Assembly (NCBI GenBank): GCA_946484175.1
Contig: CAMLSX010000003.1
Coordinates: forward strand, 1 to 64,000
Source: an uncultured Clostridia bacterium
GTDB taxonomy: Bacteria > Bacillota > Clostridia > Oscillospirales > Acutalibacteraceae
DNA: 64,000 nt
Direction of reading: 5' to 3'
Below, one piece after another: positions 23,784-33,205 of the stretch; positions within the stretch are counted from its first letter, which is position 1, and each line of letters starts with the position of its first letter. Under the pieces are notes generated by a model, which searched no databases, had not been told where the DNA came from, and saw nothing but the letters and a program-made list of their open reading frames with translations. The position numbers and the translations under genes were made by a program.

Positions 23784-24707
23784 TTATACTTTCAGAGCTT
23801 CCACAACAGCCTTCAGGCCGTCGGCATCCTCTACATTATAAATAGAAACGCCCTTCAGGGTCTTTTTGACCAGACCGGCCAGGGTTTTGCCTGCGCCGCA
23901 CTCGATAAAGGTGTCAAAACCGTCTGCGTGCAGCTTTTCCAGAATGGCCTGCCACTGCACAGGATGATTTACCTGCGTGGCGATGGAAGCGCGGATGGCG
24001 TCTGCATCTTCGGGATACAGCTCTGCGCTGGCGTTGGAATACACCGGAATTCCGGCCTTCTGCACCTGAATGGATTTCAGCTCTTCTGCCAGAGCGGCAG
24101 CCGCTTCATCCATAAAGGGGGAATGGAAAGCGCCGCTGACAGCCAGCGGAACCACTCTTGCGCCGGCAGCCTTGCAGTCCTCACAGAATGCGTCCAGCTG
24201 CTCTTTTTCACCGGCCACAGAAACCTGTCCGGGGCAGTTGTAGTTGACGGGGAAAACCTTGTCATAAGCGGAAGCCAGCTCGTTCACCTTTTCGTTAGAG
24301 AGCTTCAGCACAGCAGCCATGCTGCCGCCGGTCTTCTTGGTGGCCTCGCTCATGTGCTCGCCGCGCTTGCACACAAAGGAGAAGCCGTCTTTGCGGGAGA
24401 ACACACCGGCAAAGGTCAATGCGGCGATCTCGCCCAGAGAAAAGCCTGCCACAGCATCGGGCACGATTCCCTCGTCCCGCAGGGCTTCGGCAGCGGCCAG
24501 ATCAACACAGTACAGGCAGGGCTGGGTATTGATGGTCTGGCTCAGTTCCTCTTTGGTGCCCTCAAAGCACTGCTTGGAGGTGTCGGGGCGGACAGCATCC
24601 GCCTGCTCAAAGGTATATCTGGCAGCGGCGCTGGCGTCGCACAGGGATTTTCCCATGCCGGGATACTGTGCGCCCTGTCCGCTGAAAAGAAATGCTACTT
24701 TACCCAT
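23784..24707 (-). CDS. fabD: Malonyl-CoA:ACP transacylase
   Basis: A 307-residue enzyme that loads malonate onto ACP. It has the N-terminal FSGQGAQYPGMGK, the nucleophile elbow GFSLGEIAAL (Ser near 89) and the catalytic His in SGAFHSPFM (near 198). Its start overlaps the end of fabK by 13 bases, which suggests translational coupling. Confidence 0.95.
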   Translation of the reverse strand: MGKVAFLFSGQGAQYPGMGKSLCDASAAARYTFEQADAVRPDTSKQCFEGTKEELSQTINTQPCLYCVDLAAAEALRDEGIVPDAVAGFSLGEIAALTFAGVFSRKDGFSFVCKRGEHMSEATKKTGGSMAAVLKLSNEKVNELASAYDKVFPVNYNCPGQVSVAGEKEQLDAFCEDCKAAGARVVPLAVSGAFHSPFMDEAAAALAEELKSIQVQKAGIPVYSNASAELYPEDADAIRASIATQVNHPVQWQAILEKLHADGFDTFIECGAGKTLAGLVKKTLKGVSIYNVEDADGLKAVVEALKV

Positions 24708-25642
24708 TTTGTGGCTCCTTTCAGGATTTCTTCTGCCTCGGTGAACATCTCGGTGATGATTTCAGAAGCAGTCTGCTCCTGCTTAATCATACCGGAGACC
24801 TGTCCTGCCAGGAAGGTACCGCCCTTGGCGTCGCCTTCACGGGCAGCGCGGCGCAGTGCGCCCAGACCCATTTTTTCCAGCTCTTCTGCAGTGATGGAGG
24901 TATCATATTCCAGCTTGGCAAATTCTCTGGAGAAGGGATTTTTCAGGGAGCGCATGGGATGACCCAGACGCTTGCCGGTCACGATGGTGTCGGTATCCTT
25001 TGCCTTGAGAACCTTATCCTTATATACCTGGCTGATGGTGCACTCCTTGGCAACCAGGAAGCGGGTGCCTACCTGTACGCCCACAGCGCCCAGCATCAGA
25101 GCAGCAGCAACTCCGCGGCCGTCTGCAATACCGCCTGCTGCCAGCACCGGGATGGAAACCGCATCGCACACCTGGGGAACCAGCGGCATGGTGGACATCT
25201 CGCCGATATGACCGCCGCTCTCGCCGCCTTCAGCGATGACTGCGGCTGCACCGTGCTTTTCTACCATTTTGGCAACGCCGGTAGAAGCCACAACCGGAAT
25301 GACCTTGATGCCTGCTGCCAGCCAGCCTTCCATATACCGGCTGGGGTTGCCGGCGCCGGTGGTGATGACGGGAACCTTTTCCTCAATGACCACTTTGGCG
25401 GTCTCCTCCACAAAGGGGCTCATCAGCATAATATTCACGCCGAAGGGCTTATCGGTCATCTCACGGCATTTGCGGATTTCGGCCCGCAGCTGTTCACCGT
25501 TGGAGTTCATGGCAGCGATAATGCCCAGACCGCCTGCATTGGAAACACCGGCAGCCAGGCTGGCATCAGCTACCCACGCCATGCCGCCCTGAAAAATAGG
25601 ATACTGGATTCCCAGCATCTCGCAGATCGGTGTATGGATCAT
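24695..25642 (-). CDS. fabK: Enoyl-ACP reductase II (FMN-dependent)
   Basis: A 315-residue TIM-barrel flavoprotein of the nitronate monooxygenase/FabK group that reduces enoyl-ACP in the last step of each cycle. It has GIQYPIFQGGMAWVAD (10-25), NAGGLGIIAA, the central GAGNPSRYM and the FMN phosphate region AAGGIADGRGVAAAL (near 168-182). Its place in the fab cluster argues for FabK rather than a nitronate monooxygenase. FabK enzymes are known to be insensitive to triclosan, unlike FabI. Confidence 0.93.
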   Translation of the reverse strand: MIHTPICEMLGIQYPIFQGGMAWVADASLAAGVSNAGGLGIIAAMNSNGEQLRAEIRKCREMTDKPFGVNIMLMSPFVEETAKVVIEEKVPVITTGAGNPSRYMEGWLAAGIKVIPVVASTGVAKMVEKHGAAAVIAEGGESGGHIGEMSTMPLVPQVCDAVSIPVLAAGGIADGRGVAAALMLGAVGVQVGTRFLVAKECTISQVYKDKVLKAKDTDTIVTGKRLGHPMRSLKNPFSREFAKLEYDTSITAEELEKMGLGALRRAAREGDAKGGTFLAGQVSGMIKQEQTASEIITEMFTEAEEILKGATKWVK

Positions 25643-25923
25643 AGATAAACACTCCTTCTCAGAAAATCTTGCATTTTTTAAAATTAAATTACTTTGAAAA
25701 CCAAAGCTTTATTGGACAGAAGAGACCCGCAAAACCGCTGTAGCAAGTACCGTGATTTTACAGACATCATCTCCGTATCTTATATACAATAGCCTTTTTT
25801 ATCTTTTTTTTCAAGTTTTTTTGAAAGGAATCGCTGATTCCCCCTATATCAGCAAAAAAACAACGCGATTTTTTGCAATAATTTCCAAAAAAACAGATGA
25901 AAATTTGTGATAAAAAATTCCTC
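25643..25923 (-). promoter_or_regulatory. AT-rich gap between fabH and fabK with a possible internal promoter and operator
   Basis: The 281 bp contain no gene; acpP, often found here, is absent. On the minus strand TTGAAA and TATTGT 17 bp apart (around 25795-25820) could be an internal promoter. A CTTTG-AAAAC-CAAAG inverted repeat at 25692-25706 resembles the TTTGA-N3-TCAAA pattern of FabT-type sites. Both are weak calls made by eye. Confidence 0.3.
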
Positions 25924-26880
25924 TTACCAGCGAATGACCATTGCGCCGGTGGTCAGGCCGCCGCCAAAAGCGGTCAAAGCCAGAATCTGTCCGCGCTGGA
26001 GCATTCCTGCCTGATTCAGTTCATCCAGCAGTACCGGAATACAGGCGGAAGAGGTATTGCCATAGTGGGCGATATTGGTGCGATAGCGATCCTCGGGGAT
26101 ATTCAGCTTCTTCATAGCAGCCTGGATGATCCGCATGTTTGCCTGATGAGGCAGCACATGATCCACATCTTCCGGCTTCAGTCCTGCAGCAGCAACGGTT
26201 TCTGAAATTCCGGTTGCCATGGCGTTGACCGCAAACTTATACACTCCATGTCCATCCATAAACAGATAAGAGGGCTTCTGTTCATCCTGACTGAAGGGAG
26301 AATTTCCGCAGACGTGGGGAATATTGAGAACTTCTATATTTCCGTCAGAGGTCAGCTTGGAAGCCAGCAGGTTTTCACCCTTTTCCAGAACGACAGCGCC
26401 GGCAGCATCACCGAAGAGCACACAGGTGGCGCGGTCCTGCCAGTCCACCATTTTGGACATGGCTTCTGCGGAAATGACCAGTCCCTTTTGTGCCCGGTTC
26501 CGCTCAAAGAAACCAGTAGCGCAATCCAGTGCATAGATAAATCCGGAACAAGCGGCGTTGATGTCAAAAGCCATGCACTGTACGCCCAGGTTCCGGGCAA
26601 CGATACAGGCCATGGAAGGCGTAATATAATCACCGCGGATGGTGGAACAAATCACAAAGTCCAGCTCCTTGGGGTCAGTTCCGGAATTTTTCAGGGCAGC
26701 CAGCGCGGCCTCGGTAGCCAGCTGTGAAATGCTTTCACCATCCTGAAGGATGTGCCGTTCCTCAATGCCGGTTCGGGTGCGAATCCACTCGTCCGAGGTG
26801 TCAAGGAATTCTGCGAGGTCATTGTTGGTTTTGATGCAGGCAGGACGGGCACTTCCCGTTCCGATGATTTTAAAATTCAT
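25924..26880 (-). CDS. fabH: 3-oxoacyl-ACP synthase III
   Basis: A 318-residue condensing enzyme that starts fatty acid synthesis by joining an acyl-CoA primer with malonyl-ACP. The catalytic Cys is in DINAACSGFIYALD (near 112), the His in VLPHQANMRI (near 245) and the Asn in HYGNTSSACIP (near 275). The ATG at 26880 follows a perfect AGGAGG; the longer open frame upstream lacks family similarity. It is the first gene of the cluster. A 10-bp inverted repeat (GAAAAGCAGC) lies about 190 bp upstream. Confidence 0.95.
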   Translation of the reverse strand: MNFKIIGTGSARPACIKTNNDLAEFLDTSDEWIRTRTGIEERHILQDGESISQLATEAALAALKNSGTDPKELDFVICSTIRGDYITPSMACIVARNLGVQCMAFDINAACSGFIYALDCATGFFERNRAQKGLVISAEAMSKMVDWQDRATCVLFGDAAGAVVLEKGENLLASKLTSDGNIEVLNIPHVCGNSPFSQDEQKPSYLFMDGHGVYKFAVNAMATGISETVAAAGLKPEDVDHVLPHQANMRIIQAAMKKLNIPEDRYRTNIAHYGNTSSACIPVLLDELNQAGMLQRGQILALTAFGGGLTTGAMVIRW

Positions 26881-27158
26881 ATCCAAATACCTCCTGTAGA
26901 ATGAACATCCGCTATGCAGCCGGAACACGAACGGCTCCTTTGCACCGCAGATGTTTTGATGATAAAAGATAAACATGAGAAATGGACTTCTGCTGAAAAA
27001 ATATGAAAAATCTGGCTTTCGCCGGATACCGGCCGGAAAAATGGGCCATACTATATCAGGATTCACTGAAAAGCAGCGATGATTCCACATAGCTGCTTTT
27101 CAAAAAATCCTGAAATCCGTCTTTTGCTTTGAATTGATTCAGGAAAGGATGAAGCCAG

Positions 27159-27476
27159 ATGAACAAACTTGAATGTAAGGTAAGCTCCTGCGCGCACTAT
27201 CAGGCAGGCTGCTGTGCACTTCCGGCAATCCATGTAACCGGTTCCGGCGCCAGCGTGAAAAGCCAGACCTGCTGCTCTTCTTATCAGGAGAAGGGCGCAT
27301 ACCCCGCACAGAATGCTGTGCAAGGCGCACAGTCCACACAGATTCACTGCGATGCCCGCCGCTGCGAATACAACGCACAGGGCTGCTGTTCTGCTGCAAG
27401 CGTGTGCGTAGATGGCTGCTGTGCATCGGTGAGCGACAAAGGCGATACAGAGTGCAGCACCTTCCAGTGCAAATAA
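27159..27476 (+). CDS. DUF1540 domain protein, two Cys-rich repeats
   Basis: A 105-residue protein with two copies of the DUF1540 module: CKVSSCAHYQAGCCALP to CCSSY (about 5-46) and CDARRCEYNAQGCCSA to CSTFQC (about 62-104). Each copy has six or more cysteines with CxxxxC...CC...C spacing, which suggests metal binding. The family function is not known. There is no signal peptide. It is followed by its own terminator and is divergent from fabH. Confidence 0.88.
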   Translation: MNKLECKVSSCAHYQAGCCALPAIHVTGSGASVKSQTCCSSYQEKGAYPAQNAVQGAQSTQIHCDARRCEYNAQGCCSAASVCVDGCCASVSDKGDTECSTFQCK

Positions 27477-27496
27477 ACCCAGCTGCCTGTGAAAGA

Positions 27497-27522
27497 GGGG
27501 CGCCGTACGGCGTCCCTTTTTT
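27497..27522 (+). terminator. Terminator of the DUF1540 gene
   Basis: GGGGCGCC / GGCGTCCC arms around GTAC, followed by TTTTTT (27497-27522). Confidence 0.85.
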
Positions 27523-27756
27523 GCATACGGGAAAAATAGAATCGCAATTCTGTCATGCTGGGGTATTTCTGATTTATTATACCATATTTTGCAGGGAATG
27601 TCTCATGTTTTCTTTACCAAAAATATACAAAGCTTTCCCAAAAACTCTATTGTGTATTTTGAAATACAAAATTTTTTCGAGTATCGTTTGCCTGCCTTTT
27701 TGTGTGGTATAATGAATCTGAAAAACTGAGAAAGACGCAAAAGAGGAGAGAAAAAG

Positions 27757-28587
27757 ATGGGAAAATACAGGCTTTTTGCATTTGATCTGGATGGCACCAT
27801 GCTGCAGCCGGGCGGGATTCTATCGCAGGCGGCAGCCAATGCGCTGGAAAAAGCTGCCGAGCAGGGGGTAGAGATTGTACCGGCTACCGGACGCATGAAA
27901 AATTTTATTCCCAAAAGCCTCACGCAGCTGCCGTTTATCCGATATGCGATTACCTCTAACGGTGCGGGTGTATATGATCTGCGCACTGGGGAATCTCTGT
28001 TTTCCTGTCTGATTCCCAACGCGCTGGCTGTTCGGGTTTTGCAGATGCTCGAAGAATATCCGGTCTATGTGGAATTTTATACAGCCGGAGATGCCGTCAC
28101 ACAGCAGGAGAATCCGCGGATTGCAGTAGAAAAATACGGATTCCCGCCGGAGAAACAGATGTTTTTGAAAAAGAATTACCGTCTGGTTGACAGCCTATCT
28201 GCTTTTCTGACAGAAAGCGGCATTTGTCCCGAAAAAATCAATCTGCCCTATCTTCGGCCCGAAATTCGCCGGGAGCTTTGGCAGCGTCTGGAAGCCATGG
28301 GCGGCCTCAAGCTGACCTCTTCGGTAGCAGATAATCTGGAAATCAACGCAGAAGGCTGCGATAAAGGAGCGGGCCTGCGCGGGCTTTGCCAGTCGCTGGG
28401 GGTTGACCGCAGCGAAACAGCAGCGATCGGGGACAATGGGAATGACCTTGCCATGCTGGAATATGCCGGGTTCTCGATTGCCATGGGCAATGCTACCGAA
28501 GAAGCCAAAAAAATCGCCTCGGCAGTGACCGCCTCCTGTCAGGAAGACGGTGCCGCACAGGCGATTTGCGACTATATTCTTACATAA
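27757..28587 (+). CDS. HAD-superfamily (Cof-type) sugar or nucleotide phosphatase
   Basis: A 276-residue HAD-IIB hydrolase. The nucleophile motif is FDLDGTML (7-14, DxD), motif II VPATGR (about 45-50) and motif IV GDNGNDLAMLEYAG (about 226-239). The Cof-type cap domain lies in the middle. Such enzymes dephosphorylate sugar phosphates, FMN or PLP; the substrate cannot be named. An extended -10 box (TGG plus TATAAT, 27705-27713) lies about 44 bp upstream. It converges on the DUF4364 gene with only five bases between the stop codons and no terminator. Confidence 0.88.
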   Translation: MGKYRLFAFDLDGTMLQPGGILSQAAANALEKAAEQGVEIVPATGRMKNFIPKSLTQLPFIRYAITSNGAGVYDLRTGESLFSCLIPNALAVRVLQMLEEYPVYVEFYTAGDAVTQQENPRIAVEKYGFPPEKQMFLKKNYRLVDSLSAFLTESGICPEKINLPYLRPEIRRELWQRLEAMGGLKLTSSVADNLEINAEGCDKGAGLRGLCQSLGVDRSETAAIGDNGNDLAMLEYAGFSIAMGNATEEAKKIASAVTASCQEDGAAQAICDYILT

Positions 28588-28592
28588 GACTG

Positions 28593-29183
28593 CTATGAAG
28601 TGATTTTGCGAAGCGCTTCGGCAGCGAGATCGCGGCTGCCGGTCACAGCGGCCAGCATCACACGATAAACGATTCCGGGCTCACGGTGAAAATTCCGCTT
28701 AATCATCCGCGCCTGATACAAATCAGGTGCATAAAGCGTAAAGGTCATCAAATCCATTTCCCCGTCTGAAACATGGCACGTGACGGAATAGCCTTTTTCG
28801 TTCTTTTTGATTTCCACACGGTTTTCCTGTTCACGCTTTGCGCGGGCCAGAAGATTCATCGCAGCAGCAACCGTTTTTTCACGAATGGAAATCGGCAGGG
28901 TTACATCCAGCTGATTGGCGACTTCCTGCCCCAACGGTTCAATATTTACCAGCCCCGAGGCCCCCTGTTCCACCGAAATCAGCCCTTTTTTCTGCAAGTC
29001 AGAAAGGGCATCCATAATTTCAAAGTAATTAGCCAGATCATATTGCTGAAGGATTGAAAGAATGTCTTCCTGTTTCAGGGGCGCTCCCACGCTGGAGAGC
29101 AGGTAACAGAGCAGAACCCGAATATCGTTTTTGGTGCGCAGCCCGCCCGGGCCCACTCCGGCAGTAAAAGTATCATATTCCAC
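28593..29183 (-). CDS. DUF4364 family protein, winged-helix-like
   Basis: About 196 residues. The N-terminal half (TKNDIRVLLCYLLSSVGAPLKQEDILSIL, DALSDLQKKGLISVEQ) has the pattern of a winged helix DNA-binding domain. The C-terminal half is beta-rich (YSVTCHVSDGEMDLMTFTLYAP). It matches the DUF4364 family of Clostridia, whose role is unclear. The start is uncertain: GTG 29183 has GGAGG seven bases upstream, while ATG 29189 touches that ribosome site and TTG 29201 would contain it. Confidence 0.8.
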   Translation of the reverse strand: MEYDTFTAGVGPGGLRTKNDIRVLLCYLLSSVGAPLKQEDILSILQQYDLANYFEIMDALSDLQKKGLISVEQGASGLVNIEPLGQEVANQLDVTLPISIREKTVAAAMNLLARAKREQENRVEIKKNEKGYSVTCHVSDGEMDLMTFTLYAPDLYQARMIKRNFHREPGIVYRVMLAAVTGSRDLAAEALRKITS

Positions 29184-29304
29184 GAGCATCCCTCCAGACA
29201 ATCAAAGCTGAGCCTGTGGGAACTTCCCATAGACCAACTGTTTTCAGTATATCATAATTCGAAAAATATTGAAAGTTTTTTATCCAATTTACAAACAGAA
29301 GCTT

Positions 29305-29350
29305 GCAAAAAAGCAGCCCTCAGACTGTGTTACAGGCTGTAGGACTGCTT
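29305..29350 (-). terminator. Terminator of the XRE regulator gene
   Basis: AAGCAG-CC / GG-CTGCTT-type arms between 29311 and 29350, followed on the minus strand by TTTTTTGC. Confidence 0.65.
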
Positions 29351-29396
29351 GTGCTTTTTCACAGGTAAACAGAAAACAGTAAAAAGCCGCATCATT

Positions 29397-29855
29397 TTAC
29401 CCGTTTTCAGCAGTTTTTCCTTTCTCTTCTTCTTCGTGAAGCATCGCGCTGACCTGGTCGATCATTTTCCGGCGCAGATTTTTAGAAGCAGCGCGGTATA
29501 AACACAAAATCGCGCGTTCGTCTTTTGAAAGCTCATAAACGTGGCTGTCGCGCGGCAAAAGAGAGGCATAATGGGAAGAATCTCCGAGATATACCTGTGT
29601 TTTCGATGAAAACTTGTCGCGCCCGATATCCTGTACATAGGCGTTTGCCAGCTCGTCATCCAGCAGAGATTCAATAGAAGTGTTCATGATTTTCGAGAGC
29701 ACCACCAATGTCGCCGGCGTGGGCTGGCTTCTTCCGATTTCATAAGAGGCGTACGTAGAACGGTCAATATTCAAGGCAGTTGCGATTTGCTGTTGTGTGA
29801 ATCCCGCGCGTTCCCGGGCATCCCGCAGTTTTTCTCCCTGTTTGCGGTTAAGCAT
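29397..29855 (-). CDS. XRE-family transcriptional regulator
   Basis: A 152-residue protein with an N-terminal helix-turn-helix of the Cro/CI type: LRDARERAGFTQQQIATALN followed by STYASYEIGRSQPTPATL (about 10-48). The C-terminal part is helical, rich in Arg and Glu, and may drive dimerisation. The target is unknown. The ATG at 29855 follows GGAGGG by six bases. The promoter region (ATGACG, 18 bp, TATAAT on the minus strand, 29959-29988) overlaps the small palindrome TATAATATTATA, a possible autoregulatory site. Confidence 0.85.
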   Translation of the reverse strand: MLNRKQGEKLRDARERAGFTQQQIATALNIDRSTYASYEIGRSQPTPATLVVLSKIMNTSIESLLDDELANAYVQDIGRDKFSSKTQVYLGDSSHYASLLPRDSHVYELSKDERAILCLYRAASKNLRRKMIDQVSAMLHEEEEKGKTAENG

Positions 29856-30087
29856 GCTGTTCCCTCCTGACTTTAAGTATGGTACCAGGACCTCCTGTGA
29901 CGTTCCCAAATTTGCTCAGGCTCTGCATAGGTACAGTCTTCCAAGTATGTTTTATAATATTATAGTATGTTCTTTTTCTTTACGTCATATTACGTGAATA
30001 TTTTACACAAACAATTGTTTGTTTTGCCTTCTGCCCACCAAGAAAAACAGATTCCGGCAATAAAAAATATTTTTTTCAAATTAGGTA

Positions 30088-30116
30088 TTGACATTTCTTT
30101 AAATCTTCGATATAAT
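30088..30116 (+). promoter_or_regulatory. Promoter of tRNA-Gly
   Basis: Perfect TTGACA (30088-30093), 17 bp, perfect TATAAT (30111-30116), 13 bp before the tRNA. Strong consensus, as expected for a tRNA gene. Confidence 0.88.
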
Positions 30117-30128
30117 AGCAAACGTTCC

Positions 30129-30204
30129 GCGGACGTAGCTCATCTGGTAGAGCGCCACCTTGCCAAGGTGGAGGTAGCGAGTTCGAGCCTCGTCGTCCGC
30201 TCCA
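30129..30204 (+). tRNA. tRNA-Gly (anticodon GCC)
   Basis: The 76 bases form a full cloverleaf: acceptor GCGGACG with CGTCCGC, the anticodon stem CCACC / GGTGG around TTGCCAA (anticodon GCC), the T-arm GTTCGAGCC and an encoded CCA end. It has its own promoter and terminator, so it is a single-gene unit. Confidence 0.97.
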
Positions 30205-30210
30205 GTAAAA

Positions 30211-30242
30211 GCCCTGACAGTTTTGTCAGGGCTTTGTTTTTT
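30211..30242 (+). terminator. Terminator of tRNA-Gly
   Basis: GCCCTGACA (30211-30219) pairs with TGTCAGGGC (30224-30232), then TTTGTTTTTT. Confidence 0.9.
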
Positions 30243-30349
30243 GCTGAAGAAAGCCAAAATCGGGCGGTGTGCCATAGTTTACAAAAGCAGTTTGAGATAC
30301 ACTCCGCTTTTTTGTTGGGTTTTTTGTCGTTGTGCCCGGTTTGAAAATC

Positions 30350-30378
30350 TTCACAAAATGCCCCAAAAGTGGTATACT
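30350..30378 (+). promoter_or_regulatory. Promoter of typA
   Basis: TTCACA (30350-30355), 17 bp, TATACT (30373-30378). Confidence 0.6.
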
Positions 30379-30460
30379 ATACTCTGTTTGTAATCAGTAA
30401 AGAAAGAACAGAAGCAGAGGGATCCGTCCTCTGCCAGCTCCTGAAGTGAGGTAAGTGAGA

Positions 30461-32281
30461 ATGGATACGAGAAATAATTTGCGCAATGTCGCCATTATTG
30501 CCCACGTTGACCACGGCAAGACGACTCTGGTGGATCAGCTGCTTCGCCAGAGCGGTATTTTCCGTCAAAACGAAGCGGTTGCCGAGCGCGTGATGGACTC
30601 CGGCGATCTGGAGCGCGAGCGCGGTATCACCATCCTTTCCAAGAATACCGCAGTGATGTATAACGGTACCAAGATCAACATTGTGGACACGCCCGGCCAT
30701 GCTGACTTTGGCGGCGAGGTAGAGCGTATCCTGATGATGGTGGACGGCGTGCTGCTGCTGGTGGATGCTTTTGAGGGCTGTATGCCTCAGACCCGTTTTG
30801 TGCTGAAGAAGGCTTTGGGCCTTGGTAAAAAGCCGGTAGTGGTTGTGAATAAAATCGACCGTCCCGGTGCCCGTCCTGAAGAAGTGGTGGACGAGGTGCT
30901 GGATTTGTTTATCGAGCTGGGCGCCAATGATGACCAGCTGGAATTCCCGGTTGTGTATGCTTCCGGCCGTGACGGCTATGCCAGCAACGACCCCCACACC
31001 CCCGGCACCGATATGACCCCTCTGTTTGAGGCGATCCTGCGGGAAGTTCCCGCCCCTGCGGGCGATATGAACGGCCCCGCCCAGGTGCTCTTCTCCAATA
31101 TTGACTATGACGATTATGTGGGCCGCATCGGCATCGGCCGTGTGGAGCGCGGTTCCATCAAGGTAAACGAGAACATGGTTCTCTGTCACCGCGACGGCAC
31201 CACCAAGAATGTGAAAATCAGCAAGCTGTATCAGTTTGAAGGCCTCAAGCGTGTGGAAGCCGATTCCGCACAGCTGGGCGATATCGTAGCTGTTTCCGGC
31301 ATTACCGACCTGAATATCGGCGAGACCGCCTGCAGCCCCGACTGCGTAGAAGCCCTGCCTTTCGTCAAGATTGACGAGCCCACCGTGTCCATGATGTTCA
31401 TGGTCAACAACAGCCCGTTTGCAGGCCGCGAGGGCAAATATGTTACCTCCCGCAACCTGCGCGACCGCCTGTTCAAAGAAGTGGAAACCAACGTGGCTAT
31501 GCGCGTGGAAGAAACCGACTCCGCCGATACCTTCAAGGTGTCTGGCCGCGGCGAGCTGCACCTGTCTATCCTCATCGAGCAGATGCGCCGCCAGAATTAT
31601 GAGTTCCAGGTTTCCCGTCCGACCGTTATTCTGAAAGAGATTGACGGGAAAATGTGCGAGCCCATTGAGCTGCTCATGATTGAAGTGCCCGACAACTATG
31701 TGGGTGCTGTTATGGAAAAGCTGGGTTCCCGCAAGGCAGAGATTGTCAATATGGGCACCCGCGATACCGGCATGACGCATATGGAATTCAAGATTCCCGC
31801 CCGCGGACTGATGGGATATCGTTCTGAATTTATGTCTGACACCAACGGCAACGGCATTATGAACCATGTGTTCGACAGCTATGAGCCGTATAAGGGGGAT
31901 ATTACCCAGCGCCAGCAGGGCTCTCTGATTGCCCACGAAACCGGTGAGTCCACCGGCTACGGCCTGTTCGCTGCACAGGATCGCGGCCGTATGTTTATCG
32001 GGCCCGGCGTGGAAGTCTATGAAGGCATGATCGTCGGAGCAAGCCCCAAAAACGAGGACATCGTGGTCAATGTCTGCAAAAAGAAGCATGTTACCAACAC
32101 CCGTGCGGCCGGTTCTGACGAAGCATTGAAGCTGACCCCGCCCACGGTGCTGAGCCTGGAGCAGTCCCTCGAGTTTATCGCAGAGGATGAGTTTGTGGAG
32201 GTTACGCCCAAGAACATTCGTATGCGCAAACAGATTCTGAGCAAGGAACTGCGTATGAAGCAGGCCAGCCGCAAAAAATAA
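30461..32281 (+). CDS. typA: Ribosome-associated translational GTPase TypA/BipA
   Basis: A 606-residue GTPase of the elongation factor class that acts on ribosomes, with roles in assembly and stress growth. G1 is [12 protein letters not shown] (about 12-23), G3 [14 protein letters not shown] (about 73-86) and G4 [10 protein letters not shown] (about 128-137). EF-G-like domains and the TypA-specific C-terminal domain ([20 protein letters not shown] near 480-500) follow. The ATG at 30461 is preferred to GTG 30455 because GAGG lies nine bases upstream. An exonuclease gene follows 22 bp later. Confidence 0.95.
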   Translation: MDTRNNLRNVAIIAHVDHGKTTLVDQLLRQSGIFRQNEAVAERVMDSGDLERERGITILSKNTAVMYNGTKINIVDTPGHADFGGEVERILMMVDGVLLLVDAFEGCMPQTRFVLKKALGLGKKPVVVVNKIDRPGARPEEVVDEVLDLFIELGANDDQLEFPVVYASGRDGYASNDPHTPGTDMTPLFEAILREVPAPAGDMNGPAQVLFSNIDYDDYVGRIGIGRVERGSIKVNENMVLCHRDGTTKNVKISKLYQFEGLKRVEADSAQLGDIVAVSGITDLNIGETACSPDCVEALPFVKIDEPTVSMMFMVNNSPFAGREGKYVTSRNLRDRLFKEVETNVAMRVEETDSADTFKVSGRGELHLSILIEQMRRQNYEFQVSRPTVILKEIDGKMCEPIELLMIEVPDNYVGAVMEKLGSRKAEIVNMGTRDTGMTHMEFKIPARGLMGYRSEFMSDTNGNGIMNHVFDSYEPYKGDITQRQQGSLIAHETGESTGYGLFAAQDRGRMFIGPGVEVYEGMIVGASPKNEDIVVNVCKKKHVTNTRAAGSDEALKLTPPTVLSLEQSLEFIAEDEFVEVTPKNIRMRKQILSKELRMKQASRKK

Positions 32282-32303
32282 GGAAACGGTTTGGAGTCCT
32301 GAA

Positions 32304-33197
32304 ATGGAGTTTGTGATCCTGGATTTAGAATGGAACGGCACGTACAGCCGCAGAAAACAGGGGTTTATCAACGAAATCATCGAATTCGGTGCAGTCAAGT
32401 GTGATGAATCCCTGCAAATAGTGGATACTTTTTCTTCACTGGTCAAGCCCCAGGTAGGCAAGAAAATCAGCGGGAAAGTGAAGACCCTCACAAGCATCAC
32501 CAACGAAGAGCTTGCCGGAGGACGGCAGTTCATGCAGGTGCAGAGCTATTTCCGCAAATGGATGGGGGATGCTGTCCTGCTGACATGGGGAACTTCGGAT
32601 ATTCTGACTTTGATCGAAAATTACCAATACTTCTGTGGAAACGACAAGATTCCGTTCCTGACAGGATATGTGGATTTGCAGAAGTATTGCGAGGACGCGA
32701 TGGAATACGGCAGCACGCAGCAGATGGGGCTTTCTACTGCTGCACAGCTGCTGAATATTGATGAAGAGGGGATCGACCACCACCGGGCGCTGGATGACAG
32801 TTTGCTTTCGCTGAAATGTTTGCATAAACTGTATGACAAAGAAAAACTGCTTTCTTATGTACAGGACGCTACCCGGCAGGAGTTTTATGACCGCATGACG
32901 TTTAAAACGGTCATTATCACCGACTTGGGAAATCCTCATATTCACCGGTCTGACCTGCTTTTCCGCTGTGAGAACTGCGGAAAGCTGGCGCGCCGTCTGG
33001 AACCGTGGAGCCTTCGCAATAAAAGCTTCCGGGCGCCCTTTGAATGCCGTACCTGTCACCATAAATTTGTGGGACGGGTGCAGTTTAAACTGAAATATGA
33101 AGGGCTGGTCGTAAAAAAGAAGATCTGCCCCTGGCAGGAAAAGAAAAAACCGGACACCGAAGCCCCGCAGGAAGAAACGGCTGAAAATCAATCGTAA
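32304..33197 (+). CDS. DEDD-type 3'-5' exonuclease with a C-terminal zinc ribbon
   Basis: A 297-residue exonuclease of the DnaQ-like/KapD-like group. Exo I has DLEWNGT (Asp and Glu at 7 and 9), and FINEIIEFGAVKC follows. Exo II contains WGTSDILTLI, and Exo III DHHRALDDSLLSL (near 152-164) fits the DEDDh type. The C-terminal part has two Cys-x2-Cys pairs (CENCGKL and CRTCHHKF, about 225-260), a zinc ribbon not found in the basic exonuclease fold, so it may add nucleic acid or protein binding. It is probably co-transcribed with typA. Confidence 0.82.
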   Translation: MEFVILDLEWNGTYSRRKQGFINEIIEFGAVKCDESLQIVDTFSSLVKPQVGKKISGKVKTLTSITNEELAGGRQFMQVQSYFRKWMGDAVLLTWGTSDILTLIENYQYFCGNDKIPFLTGYVDLQKYCEDAMEYGSTQQMGLSTAAQLLNIDEEGIDHHRALDDSLLSLKCLHKLYDKEKLLSYVQDATRQEFYDRMTFKTVIITDLGNPHIHRSDLLFRCENCGKLARRLEPWSLRNKSFRAPFECRTCHHKFVGRVQFKLKYEGLVVKKKICPWQEKKKPDTEAPQEETAENQS

Positions 33198-33205
33198 ATA
33201 CAAAA

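Noticed and set aside
25643..25923. A hidden acpP gene between fabH and fabK
   Set aside because: The gap is AT-rich, has no frame of about 75 codons and no GxDSL motif in either direction.
26881..27090. A 70-residue N-terminal extension of fabH
   Set aside because: It lacks family similarity and the AGGAGG site directly precedes ATG 26880.
30377..32533. A 718-codon minus-strand open frame opposite typA
   Set aside because: Antisense of a highly conserved GTPase; no ribosome site or family similarity.
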